From contig DATBZS010000070.1 in NCBI GenBank assembly GCA_036513075.1, positions 4,383 through 68,382 of the forward strand: a DNA stretch of 64,000 bases, written 5' to 3'. Made by a program: the position numbers and the translations under genes. Every line of letters begins with the position of its first letter. The stretch's first letter is position 1. A model generated the notes under the pieces. That model was not told where the DNA came from. It did no database searches and saw only the letters and a list, made by a program, of their open reading frames with translations. Below, in pieces: positions 9,540-19,238 of this stretch. Origin of the DNA: Bog-756 sp036513075 (GTDB taxonomy: Bacteria; Actinomycetota; Acidimicrobiia; Acidimicrobiales; RAAP-2).

Positions 9540-9570
9540 GTCACCCCGGTCCACTGCGGACCGGAGTGAC
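9540..9570 (+). terminator. Hairpin after the repeat protein
   Basis: The inverted repeat GTCACCCCGGTCC / GGACCGGAGTGAC (13-bp arms, one mismatch, 5-nt loop) begins 14 bp after the stop codon. There is no T-run, as is common for terminator hairpins in GC-rich actinobacteria. Confidence 0.6.
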
Positions 9571-9594
9571 GGAGTGACCGAGGAACGGAATGAT

Positions 9595-9628
9595 CGACAA
9601 GGACGGGGCTCAGGCCCCGTCCTTGTCG
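9595..9628 (+). terminator. Strong perfect hairpin, probable terminator
   Basis: A perfect 15-bp stem (9595-9609 with 9614-9628) and a TCAG tetraloop, stem core GGACGGGGC. It is the strongest hairpin that I noticed in the window and probably isolates the highly expressed repeat protein from the kinase. It lacks a U-tract. Confidence 0.75.
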
Positions 9629-9739
9629 CGTCGTACGGCCGGCAGATTGGCCGGCAAGTAGAACGTCGTGCGCTCGCCTGTGTAGGGCGCAGTGCGGGAT
9701 GAACTGGATGCGACCCAGCACGTCCGGTTCTGATGGGTT

Positions 9740-9765
9740 GGTGCCTGGGAGAGACCCCAGGCACC
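9740..9765. other. Third hairpin upstream of the kinase gene
   Basis: Perfect 10-bp arms GGTGCCTGGG / CCCAGGCACC with a 6-nt loop (9750-9755), about 100 bp before the kinase start. It could be a second-line terminator, an operator, or a leader structure of the kinase mRNA. The sequence alone does not decide. Confidence 0.45.
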
Positions 9766-9867
9766 CAGCCCCTGCGGGCGTCTGCCGCACCTGACGCCTG
9801 TGACCGGCCCTGATGCTGGCCACCCTCCACCGCGGTGGTCGTTCCGCTCACTACCCTAAGGGGTGCC

Positions 9868-11865
9868 ATGCCGAGTCTCACCGACTCCATCGGGCGCGTC
9901 CTCGGCGGCCGCTACCGACTCGTCACACCCGTGGGCACCGGTGCGTCCGCGCACGTCTACCTGGCCGACGACGTGTCGTTGAAGCGTCAGGTGGCCATCA
10001 AGGTTCTCCACCCCGCCCTGGCCGGCGACCAGGCCTTCCTGAGGCGCTTCCGGGCTGAGGCCCGCGCCGTCGCCGCCCTCAACCACCCGAACGTCCTGCG
10101 GGTCTACGACTGGGGCGAACAGGACGGCGAGCCCTACCTGGTCCTCGAATACCTGGCCGGCGGCTCGCTCCGTCAGATCTACGACACCGGAACCCTCCTC
10201 ACCCCGGAACAGGCGGTCCGTGCCGGCATCGAGGCATGCGCCGGTCTCGACTATGCCCACCGGCGCGGCCTGATCCACCGGGACATCAAACCGGCCAACC
10301 TCCTCTTCGATGCCGACGGGCGCCTGCGCATCGCCGACTTCGGGCTGGCTAGGGCCCTGGCCGAGGCGGCCTGGACCGAGCCCGACGGCGCCATTCTGGG
10401 TACCGCCCGCTACGCCGCCCCCGAGCAGGTGGAGGGATGGGTCCTCGACGGCAAGGCGGACGTCTACGGCCTGGCCCTGGTGCTCTACGAAGGTGTCACG
10501 GGCGAATCACCGTTCATCGGCGACACCACCATCGCCACCCTGATGGCCCGGATCGGCGCCCTGCTGCCCGAGCACGAGGCTCTAGGCCCGCTCGGGGGCA
10601 TCCTGGTGTGGGCCGCCGCCCCCGACCCGGCCGAGCGGTACGACGCGGCCCAGTTCGGCGCCAAGCTGGCCGAACTGGCCGCCACCCTGCCCGAGCCGGC
10701 CCCGCTACCCCTGGTGGCGACCGAGCCGGCCGACGAGGACCCCTTCGTGATGGCGGCCGCCGTCGGCCTCACCACGGTCTCCGAGCGCCCTGGGCGGCCC
10801 GTGGTGCGACCCGGCTCCGAGCCGATTGGCGACGTGACCGAACTGGGCCTGCCCGGGGCCGCCGGCCCGACTGGCCCCGCTGTCCCGACGGCTGACACCG
10901 GCAGCGACAACGACACGGAATCTGGCACGGACACCCCCCGAGGCCCCCGCCGGAAATGGCCCCTCGTCGTGGCCCTGTGCGTCCTGGTGGCAGCGTTGGC
11001 CGGTGCCGGCATCGCCTGGGCCGCCCATGCCAAGGTCTTCACCCCCTCGGGGCCCGTACCCGAGCTGGTGGGCCGGAGCCTGCCTGCCGCCACCTCGGTG
11101 GCCAGAGCCGCCCACCTCGAGGTCCAGCTGTCGGGCCGCCGGACATCGATCACCGTGCCGGCCGGCGTCGTCATCAGCCAGCGACCGGCACCCCAATCCA
11201 GTGGTCGACCGGTGAGCGTCAAGCATGGGTCGGCCATCCAGCTCGTCGTCTCGACCGGTCTACCCCAGGTACCGGTCCCCAATGTCACCACGTTCTCCAA
11301 CTGCCACGACGCGGTGGCCGCCCTGGCTGCCGTCCACCTGGTCGGTGTCTGTCCGGCGGCCGCGGCCGTGTATGACTCGACGGTCGGGGTCGGGGGCGTC
11401 GTGCGCACCCAGCCGGCCGGCTCCGCTCCCTACGGCTCGACGGTGACCGTCGTCCTCTCGAAGGGCCACGCACCGGTGGCGGTACCGGTGGTGTCCGCCC
11501 CGGGCACCACCTACTCCACGGCCGCGGCGGCGCTCACGGCCGCAGGTTTCGCGCCCGTCGAGGCGCAGAGCTACTCGTCCATCGTCCCGGTCGGCCAGGT
11601 GATCACCACGGTGCCCGACCCGTCGGCCGGACCCGTCGCCTTCGGGTCCCAGGTGACCGTCCAGGTCTCCCTCGGCCCCAAGCCGGTCAACGTCCCGTCG
11701 CTGGTCAGCCGGTCGTCGGGCGACGCGTTGGCCGCCCTCGCTTCCCTCGGACTGCACGCCGGCGGACCGTACGGTCCTCCCGGATCGCACATCGTCGTCT
11801 CGACGTCGCCCGACGCCGGCACGTCGGTCCCGGTCGGCTCGACCGTCCAGGTGTACACCGGGTGA
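9868..11865 (+). CDS. Membrane Ser/Thr protein kinase with PASTA domains (PknB type)
   Basis: A 665-residue receptor-type kinase. The cytoplasmic kinase domain (about 16-280) has ATP-binding Lys45 (VAIKVLHP), the catalytic loop HRDIKPANLL at 137-146, DFG at 157-159 and APE at 184-186. A Pro/Thr-rich linker leads to a single transmembrane helix near 364-386. The outside part holds four PASTA-like repeats (about 395-665), which in this family bind peptidoglycan fragments or lipid II; the second contains two cysteines that could pair. ATG 9868 is preferred because TAAGGGG (9857-9863) precedes it. Unlike pknB of many actinobacteria it is not beside division or PBP genes here. It overlaps the next gene by 4 bp. 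Confidence 0.93.
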   Translation: MPSLTDSIGRVLGGRYRLVTPVGTGASAHVYLADDVSLKRQVAIKVLHPALAGDQAFLRRFRAEARAVAALNHPNVLRVYDWGEQDGEPYLVLEYLAGGSLRQIYDTGTLLTPEQAVRAGIEACAGLDYAHRRGLIHRDIKPANLLFDADGRLRIADFGLARALAEAAWTEPDGAILGTARYAAPEQVEGWVLDGKADVYGLALVLYEGVTGESPFIGDTTIATLMARIGALLPEHEALGPLGGILVWAAAPDPAERYDAAQFGAKLAELAATLPEPAPLPLVATEPADEDPFVMAAAVGLTTVSERPGRPVVRPGSEPIGDVTELGLPGAAGPTGPAVPTADTGSDNDTESGTDTPRGPRRKWPLVVALCVLVAALAGAGIAWAAHAKVFTPSGPVPELVGRSLPAATSVARAAHLEVQLSGRRTSITVPAGVVISQRPAPQSSGRPVSVKHGSAIQLVVSTGLPQVPVPNVTTFSNCHDAVAALAAVHLVGVCPAAAAVYDSTVGVGGVVRTQPAGSAPYGSTVTVVLSKGHAPVAVPVVSAPGTTYSTAAAALTAAGFAPVEAQSYSSIVPVGQVITTVPDPSAGPVAFGSQVTVQVSLGPKPVNVPSLVSRSSGDALAALASLGLHAGGPYGPPGSHIVVSTSPDAGTSVPVGSTVQVYTG

Positions 11866-12173
11866 GCCGGGCCGACGGCCTGTGCGAGCTGTGCGAGGCC
11901 GCCAGGATCACCGAATGGCACCACGAGGACGACACCTGCTGGGTGGCCGACTGCGAGGTATGCGGGGTGCCCATGGTGGTGTGGAAGCAGCACGGCAACG
12001 AGCCGCCCGAGGAGGAGGTCGAGCACATGCTGGCCCACCTCGGCATGGTCGCCGACCGGGTGCTCGGCGAGGGGGTGTGGTCCTACGACCGGGTCATGCG
12101 CCAGATCCCCGACCACTTCCACGCCCATGCCCGCGACCCGCAGTGGTGGGCCCGGCGCTTCGGCCGATCGTGA
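11862..12173 (+). CDS. Small Cys/His-rich protein, possible zinc-binding
   Basis: A 103-residue protein with start GTG overlapping the kinase stop (GTGA), so co-translated with it. It has CELC near residue 8, CEVC near 32, several further Cys and His in between, and a C-terminal FHAHARDPQWWARRF stretch. Two CxxC pairs about 20 residues apart suggest a zinc ribbon, and the His-rich end could add to metal or phosphate binding. I do not recognise the family for certain; the layout vaguely recalls HIT-like domains. Coupling to the kinase makes a role in the same signalling step possible. Confidence 0.75.
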   Translation: MSRADGLCELCEAARITEWHHEDDTCWVADCEVCGVPMVVWKQHGNEPPEEEVEHMLAHLGMVADRVLGEGVWSYDRVMRQIPDHFHAHARDPQWWARRFGRS

Positions 12174-12215
12174 CCGCCCCGACGCGGATCCCGTTCCCGA
12201 GACCCTGAGCGCCGG

Positions 12216-13322
12216 ATGATCAAGTACCTGGGATCGAAGCGGCGCCTGGTGCCGGCCCTGGCCAACTTGGCCGCAGCATCGGGTGCGCGCACTGCCCTCG
12301 ACCTGTTCTGCGGGACGACCAGGGTGTCCCAGGCGTTCAAGTCCCAGGGCATCGACGTGACGGCCGTCGACAGTGCCCGCTGCGCGCACGTGCTCGCCCG
12401 CTGCTACGTGGAGAGCGATCCCGCGGCCAATCCGTCGCTCCTCGACGGCGCGATCCGGGCCGTCGATCACCTGAACACCGTGCCCGGGGTGCCGGGCTAC
12501 GTGACCGAGACGTTCTGTACGGCGGCCCGCTACTTCCGTCCCGAGAACGGCGCCCGGATCGACGCCGTGCGCGACGTCATCGAGTCCGAGTACGCCGGAT
12601 CTCCACTGTGGCCGGTGCTCCTGACCAGCCTCATGGAGGCGGCCGACCGGGTGGACTCGACCACCGGCCTGCAGATGGCCTACCTCAAGCAGTGGGCACC
12701 CCGGGCCGTCCACCCGCTCACCCTGCGGGTGCCCGATCTCCTGGCCGGACCCGGCGCAGCCATTCAAGGCGACGCGTGTGCCCTCGTCGGTTCGTCGGAC
12801 CTGCCCGACGTCGACCTGGCCTACCTCGACCCTCCCTACAACCAGCACCGCTACGACGCCAACTACCACGTGTGGGAGACCCTGGTGGCCTGGGACGCGC
12901 CCGAACACTACGGCGTGGCGTGCAAGCGGTCCGAGTTACGCGATCCCGCCACCCGGAGCGCCTTCAACGGGCGCCGCACCATGCCGGTGGCCCTGGCCGA
13001 CGTGGTGGCGAGGGTGGCCGCCGAGGTGGTCGTGCTCTCCTACAACAACGAGTCGTGGCTGAGCTTCGACGAGCTCCACGCCGTCTGCTCGACCCGGGGC
13101 CACGTCGAGGTCCTGGCCTTCGACTCGGCCCGGTACGTGGGCGCCCGCATCGGGATCCACGACCCGTCGGGGCGCAAGGTGGGCACCGTCTCCCACCTTC
13201 GCAACACCGAATACGTGGTGCTGTCGGGCCCCCGGGACCGGGTCCGGGCCATGGTCGGGGCCGCCGAGTCGGCCGGCCTGGGCGCCCGGGTAGACCGCCC
13301 GGTGCCCGTCCCCGCCGCCTGA
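12216..13322 (+). CDS. D12-class adenine-specific DNA methyltransferase (Dam-like)
   Basis: A 368-residue DNA N6-adenine methyltransferase. It begins with MIKYLGSKRRLV, the typical start of the D12 family. The SAM-binding motif DLFCGTTRVSQAF is at about 29-41 and the catalytic motif IV is DPPYNQHRY at about 205-213. The D-P-P-Y core is intact, so activity is expected. No restriction endonuclease or specificity subunit is next to it, so it looks like an orphan (solitary) methylase, which could act in gene regulation, mismatch strand marking or phage defence. The target site cannot be read from the sequence. Confidence 0.88.
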   Translation: MIKYLGSKRRLVPALANLAAASGARTALDLFCGTTRVSQAFKSQGIDVTAVDSARCAHVLARCYVESDPAANPSLLDGAIRAVDHLNTVPGVPGYVTETFCTAARYFRPENGARIDAVRDVIESEYAGSPLWPVLLTSLMEAADRVDSTTGLQMAYLKQWAPRAVHPLTLRVPDLLAGPGAAIQGDACALVGSSDLPDVDLAYLDPPYNQHRYDANYHVWETLVAWDAPEHYGVACKRSELRDPATRSAFNGRRTMPVALADVVARVAAEVVVLSYNNESWLSFDELHAVCSTRGHVEVLAFDSARYVGARIGIHDPSGRKVGTVSHLRNTEYVVLSGPRDRVRAMVGAAESAGLGARVDRPVPVPAA

Positions 13323-13508
13323 TCCTCCGGTTTGACCACCGGCTTGACCACGAGGTCAGGCCGATGACAACGTGGAGCAGGTACGCCCTCCCGCCAGCAC
13401 CGTCCCCGGACGGCCGCGGGCGGGCGTCGACGCCCCGGGGCCCCATCACGGGGTGCCTACCGCCGCACGGCCGAACGGCCGCCGGCCCACACGAGGGAAG
13501 CTGAGGAC

Positions 13509-14387
13509 ATGGGAGCACTGGACGGACGGATCGCCATCATCACCGGGGCGGGGCGCGGCATCGGCCGCGAGTACGCCCTCCTCTTCGCGGCAGAGGGCGC
13601 CAAGGTGGTCGTGAACGACCTCGGTGGCACCCTCGACGGTTCAGGGGACGATGTCAGCGCCGCCCAGCAGGTGGTCGACGAGATCACGGCACTTGGTGGC
13701 GAGGCCGTGGCCAACCATGACGACGTGACCGACTGGGACGGTGGCAAGCGCCTCATCGACACGGCCATCGAGACCTTCGGCGACCTGCACGTACTGGTCA
13801 ACAACGCCGGCATCCTGCGCGACCGGGTGCTCATCAACATGACCGAGGCCGAGTGGGACGCGGTCATCCACGTCCACCTGAAGGGCCACTTCGTCCCCAC
13901 CCGCCATGCCGCCGGCTACTGGCGTGAGCAGACCAAGGCGGGCAAGGAGGTCAAGGCCTCGGTGATCAACACGTCGTCGACGTCCGGTCTGATCGGCAAC
14001 CCGGGCCAGTCCAACTACGGCGCGGCCAAGGCGGGCATCGCCGCCTTCACCACCATCACCGCCACCGAGCTGTCCCGTTACGGTGTGCGGGTCAACGCGC
14101 TCACCCCCAATGCCCGTACCCGGATGACCGTCGAGACCCCGGGCCTGGCCGACATCGTGTCGGCCCCCGAGGACGCGGCGACCTTCGACGCCTGGGACCC
14201 GGCCAATATCGCCCCCCTGGTCGCCTACCTGGCCACCGAGGGCTGCCCGGCCACCGGCAAGGTGTACTTCATCCTCGGCGGACAGATCCGGCTGTTCCAG
14301 CCCTGGACGCTGACCGACACCCTCGAGAAGGACGACCGGTGGACTGTGGCCGAGCTCCAGGCCGAAATGCACAAGCTCGGGGGCTGA
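13509..14387 (+). CDS. SDR-family dehydrogenase, (3R)-hydroxyacyl-CoA dehydrogenase-like
   Basis: A 292-residue short-chain dehydrogenase. The NAD(P)-binding motif TGAGRGIG is at 12-19, NNAG near 98, and the catalytic Tyr170-x3-Lys174 (NYGAAKAG) follows a Ser cluster (NTSSTSG). The N-terminal VVVNDLGGTLDG and the long YWREQTKAGKEVKASVIN insertion are typical of the hydroxyacyl-CoA dehydrogenase domain of multifunctional beta-oxidation enzymes. A role in fatty-acid or steroid side-chain breakdown is inferred. A GAGG-containing RBS precedes the ATG, and the DHA2 transporter starts on the base after its stop. The 186 bp upstream hold no gene. Confidence 0.9.
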   Translation: MGALDGRIAIITGAGRGIGREYALLFAAEGAKVVVNDLGGTLDGSGDDVSAAQQVVDEITALGGEAVANHDDVTDWDGGKRLIDTAIETFGDLHVLVNNAGILRDRVLINMTEAEWDAVIHVHLKGHFVPTRHAAGYWREQTKAGKEVKASVINTSSTSGLIGNPGQSNYGAAKAGIAAFTTITATELSRYGVRVNALTPNARTRMTVETPGLADIVSAPEDAATFDAWDPANIAPLVAYLATEGCPATGKVYFILGGQIRLFQPWTLTDTLEKDDRWTVAELQAEMHKLGG

Positions 14388-16073
14388 GTGGCCTCCCGGG
14401 CCGACGGGCCCGGTCCCGTCCCCGGTGACGAGCGGTTCGATGACGACGAGCTGCGGGAGGCCGAGCACCTCCTGAGCGGCACCGGGTCGGGTGGTGACGG
14501 CGGGATCACCGTCCCGTGGCCGTTGCTGTTCCGCCACCGGATGCACAGGAAGGTAGTCGGGTCGGACCGCTACCAGTGGTGGGTGCTGTGGACGGTGCTG
14601 GCCGGACTTCTCTCGGTCAACATTACGTTCACGGTGTTCGTGGTGGCGCTGCCCCAGGTGGCCAAGGAGTTGCACACCACGGTCACCACCCTGACCTGGA
14701 CGTCGACCGGGCCCTTGCTGGCCTTCGGCGTGGCGGCCCCCATACTCGGCAAGCTGGGGGACCTGCGCGGCTACAAGCGCCTCTACCTGTGGGGCCTGTC
14801 CGGTGCCGCCCTCTCGGTGGTGCTGACCGCCTCGGCCCCGACGGCCGGGGTGCTCATCGCCGCGCGACTCTTCGACGGGGTCCAGGGGGCGGCCACCGGG
14901 GCGGCATCGATGGCCCTGGTGCTGCAGGCCTTCTCCCACGAGGACCGGGTCAAGGCCATGGGCTGGTGGGCACTGGTGGGCGCCGGTGGCCCGGTACTCG
15001 GAGTCACCATCGGTGCCCCCATCATCCAGTTCTACGGTTGGCGGGCCCTGTTCTGGGGGGAGCTCCCCCTGATGGCGGTGGCGGCGCTCCTGGCCGTGAT
15101 CGTCCTGCCCTCCCACGACCGGGCGGCCACCAATGCGGCCGAGGCCCAGGCCCGGACCGGTCGATCGGTGAACCCTGCGGTTGTCGCCGCTCCCGTGCCG
15201 TCTGATTCCGACCAGGGCCCCGACGACGCACCAGCCGTGCCGACGAGCCCGTGGCGTCAGCTCGACTGGGCCGGGTCGATCTCGCTGTCGTGCTCGGTGA
15301 CCCTGGGGCTCCTCGGCCTCAACGTGGCGCCCACCTGGGGGTTCACCTCGCCCAAGACGGTTGCGCTCTTCGTGGCCAGTGTCGCGGTCGGGGTGTACTT
15401 CGTCCTCCACGAGCGCCACGCCCCCCGTCCGCTCATCCCGCTGCGGTACTTCGGTAGGCGGAACTTCGTCTTCCCCCTCGGGGCCAGGGCCTTCGTCAAC
15501 TTCGCCTACATGGGCGGCTTCTTCCTCTTCCCCATCCTGATGGAGCGGATCTACGGCTACAGCGAGACCCAGGCCGGCCTGCTGTCGACTGCCCGGCCAC
15601 TCGTGTTCTCGCTGTCGGCACCCATCGCCGGCTATGCGGCCGTCAAGGTGGGGGAGCGGTGGTCGATCATGGCCGGCGCCGGCGCCCTCACCATCTCCAT
15701 GTTGGTCTTCACCCAGGTGGGGGCCAATCCGTCGGTGGTGCTGATCATCATGGCCCTGGCCCTGTCCGGCCTGGGCAACGGGGTGTCGACTCCGTCGACG
15801 GCCTCGTCGGCAGCCAACGAGGTGGAGGCCGACGAGCTCGGGGTGATGAGCGCCGCCCAGCTCCTCGTCACCCAGATCGGCATCGTGGCCGGTATCCAGG
15901 TGATGGTGACCGTCGAGGCGTCGGCCAACGGCGGGGCGGGCAACCTGGCGTCCTTCCACGCCGCCTACCTGGTCGGCGGGCTGGTGGCCTTTGCCGCGCT
16001 GATCTGCGGCTTCTTCGTCAAGGACACGCCCCGGGGCCAGCGGACCGTCCCCATCGAGGTGGCCGCTCGCTGA
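14388..16073 (+). CDS. MFS transporter, DHA2 (EmrB/QacA) drug-efflux family
   Basis: A 561-residue polytopic membrane protein starting with GTG directly after the SDR stop. A charged N-terminal tail (about 60 residues) is followed by many hydrophobic helices, with GKLGDLRGYKRLYLWG as the conserved MFS loop between helices 2 and 3 and LFDGVQGAATGAASMALV as the DHA motif C-like region. The length fits the 14-helix group. A polar insertion near residues 245-285 separates the halves. Proton-driven export of small hydrophobic molecules is the usual role; the cargo is unknown. Confidence 0.9.
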   Translation: MASRADGPGPVPGDERFDDDELREAEHLLSGTGSGGDGGITVPWPLLFRHRMHRKVVGSDRYQWWVLWTVLAGLLSVNITFTVFVVALPQVAKELHTTVTTLTWTSTGPLLAFGVAAPILGKLGDLRGYKRLYLWGLSGAALSVVLTASAPTAGVLIAARLFDGVQGAATGAASMALVLQAFSHEDRVKAMGWWALVGAGGPVLGVTIGAPIIQFYGWRALFWGELPLMAVAALLAVIVLPSHDRAATNAAEAQARTGRSVNPAVVAAPVPSDSDQGPDDAPAVPTSPWRQLDWAGSISLSCSVTLGLLGLNVAPTWGFTSPKTVALFVASVAVGVYFVLHERHAPRPLIPLRYFGRRNFVFPLGARAFVNFAYMGGFFLFPILMERIYGYSETQAGLLSTARPLVFSLSAPIAGYAAVKVGERWSIMAGAGALTISMLVFTQVGANPSVVLIIMALALSGLGNGVSTPSTASSAANEVEADELGVMSAAQLLVTQIGIVAGIQVMVTVEASANGGAGNLASFHAAYLVGGLVAFAALICGFFVKDTPRGQRTVPIEVAAR

Positions 16074-16113
16074 GTCGGGCGGGCACCCTGGGATCGGCGT
16101 CGGCCGTGTGCGG

Positions 16114-16521
16114 TTACTCGGTGATGGCTTGGATCCGGGCCGCGATCTCGGCCGCGGTCGGGTCCGGGGAGGCGGACTGCAGGGCCATCAGCTTGGCGAT
16201 GTCCCCCTCGACCTTGATCTTCCCCTGCATGAAGGCCTGGAGCCCGGCCTGGGGATTGCCCTCCACCAGAAGCGCCCGGGCGATGTCATAGCCGATGGTC
16301 ACCGTGAGGTCGACCGAGTCGATGTGACCGATATCGAGGACGAGCTCGCCCGTGCTGGTGTCGGCGTGGGCGCGGATCGCCCCCTCGCCGAAGGGAACCT
16401 CGACGACGATCAGGTTCATCCGCACCGCGTGGTCGATGGAGCCGCCCCGCCCCTCGTATTCGGCGCGGATCGACCGGGCCTCGTCGAGCCATTCGTCGCT
16501 GAGGAAGAGATAGGTAGTCAT
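16114..16521 (-). CDS. SCP2 sterol-binding domain protein
   Basis: A 135-residue protein with an SCP2-type fold. The C-terminal half carries the hallmark pattern ending in FMQGKIKVEGDIAKLM, where a helix and strand close the lipid pocket. It probably binds or transfers hydrophobic acyl-CoA or sterol-like ligands. Together with the SDR and acyl-CoA ligase in this window it fits lipid metabolism. It stands alone, convergent with the DHA2 transporter and divergent from the hydrolase, with a 172-bp shared promoter region (16522-16693). Confidence 0.85.
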   Translation of the reverse strand: MTTYLFLSDEWLDEARSIRAEYEGRGGSIDHAVRMNLIVVEVPFGEGAIRAHADTSTGELVLDIGHIDSVDLTVTIGYDIARALLVEGNPQAGLQAFMQGKIKVEGDIAKLMALQSASPDPTAAEIAARIQAITE

Positions 16522-16693
16522 CGCTGCGTTGCTCCTTGCCCGTGGGGTCGATCGCCGGAGACTCTACCCGGCGCCCTGCGCCGTCGACCGACGTGGGTCG
16601 CCCATCCATCCCCTCCCTCCTTCCGCTTACCTGCTTCCGCCAGGGCGGACCGCAGAGCGGAGGTCCGGGCACGGGGCCGATAGCATCCCCTCC

Positions 16694-17467
16694 GTGACCG
16701 CTCCCCTCATCCCAGGTGCCGAGCCGTGGTCTGCCGCAGGCGGAGCCAACGGCGTCCTCGTGCTACACGGGTTCACCGGCAACCCCCAGTCCATGCGCCC
16801 GCTGGCCGAGGCCCTGGCCACAGCCGGCTTCACCGTAGAGCTGCCCCTCCTGCCTGGCCACGGGACCGCCCTCGAGGACATGGTCCCGACCCGGTGGGAG
16901 GACTGGTCCGGCAGTGTCGAGGCCCACTTCCAGGCCCTGGCTGCCCGGTGCGACCATGTGGCCGTCGTCGGCCTGTCGATGGGCGGCACCCTGACCTGCT
17001 GGCTGGCCGAACGCCATCCCCACCTGTCCGGCATCGCCGTGGTGAACCCACTGGTCCATGCCCCCGACGCCGAGTTCCGGGGCGGCATCCAATCGCTGCT
17101 CGACGCCGGTACCGAGTCGTTCGACGGCATCGGCTCGGACATCAAGAAAGAAGGCGGCGTCGAGGCCGCCTACGCGGGCACCCCGCTGGCCGCCGTGCTG
17201 TCGCTGTTCGAGGGGGCCGACGAGGTCGAGGCCAAACTGGCCGACATCCACTGCCCGACCCTGGTGTTGTCGAGCCGGGAGGACCACGTGGTCGAGTCGG
17301 TGTCGGGCGATGTCGTCGAGGGGCAGGTGTCGGGCCCCGTCGAGCGCATCTGGCTGGAGGACAGCTACCACGTGGCCACCCTCGACAACGACGCCCCACT
17401 GATCGAGGCGAAGGTGGTCGAGTTCGCGACCTCCGTGCTGGGCGGCCCCGGCGGAGCCCCCGCCTGA
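16694..17467 (+). CDS. Alpha/beta hydrolase, carboxylesterase (Est30-like)
   Basis: A 257-residue cytosolic esterase. The oxyanion segment is LHGFTG (24-29), nucleophile Ser95 sits in GLSMGG, acid Asp197 in SSREDHVV and His226 in DSYHVATLDND. This arrangement and size match the Geobacillus Est30/YvaK type acting on short acyl esters. Start GTG 16694 gives the expected N-terminus; an open frame continues upstream to 16529 but lies in the divergent promoter region. The stop overlaps gatC (TGATG). Confidence 0.88.
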   Translation: MTAPLIPGAEPWSAAGGANGVLVLHGFTGNPQSMRPLAEALATAGFTVELPLLPGHGTALEDMVPTRWEDWSGSVEAHFQALAARCDHVAVVGLSMGGTLTCWLAERHPHLSGIAVVNPLVHAPDAEFRGGIQSLLDAGTESFDGIGSDIKKEGGVEAAYAGTPLAAVLSLFEGADEVEAKLADIHCPTLVLSSREDHVVESVSGDVVEGQVSGPVERIWLEDSYHVATLDNDAPLIEAKVVEFATSVLGGPGGAPA

Positions 17468-17771
17468 TGGCCGCACCCGCCCGCCTCACCCGGGAGGACG
17501 TGGCCCACGTGGCCGCCCTGGCCCGCCTCCACCTGACCGAGGACGAGCTCGAGACGTACACCGAACAGTTAGCGCAAGTTCTCGACCACGCCGCCGACGT
17601 AGCCTCCCTCGACCTGCACGGTGTGGCGCCGACGGCTCATGCCATGGCCGTGACGAACGTGCTTCGCACCGACGAGCCCCACCCGTGCCTCGACCGCGAC
17701 GAGGTGCTGGCCCAGGCGCCGTCGGTCGAGGACCACCGCTTCCGGGTGCCCCGGATCCTCGGGGAGGCGCC

Positions 17772-17775
<4 letters not shown>
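17467..17775 (+). CDS. gatC: Asp/Glu-tRNA(Asn/Gln) amidotransferase subunit GatC
   Basis: A 102-residue helper subunit that wraps around GatA and GatB. It opens with LTREDVAHVAALARLHLTEDE, the standard GatC helix, and ends with the conserved FRVPRILGE. ATG 17467 overlaps the stop of the esterase gene, and the stop overlaps gatA by 4 bp, making a coupled gatC-gatA-gatB operon. Confidence 0.95.

Positions 17776-19234
<1,459 letters not shown>

Positions 19235-19238
<4 letters not shown>

Noticed and set aside
13641..15959. 772-codon open frame on the minus strand
   Set aside because: It runs opposite to the SDR and DHA2 genes, is extremely rich in Gly, His, Arg and Asp, and has no domain. It is a by-product of high third-position GC in the real genes.
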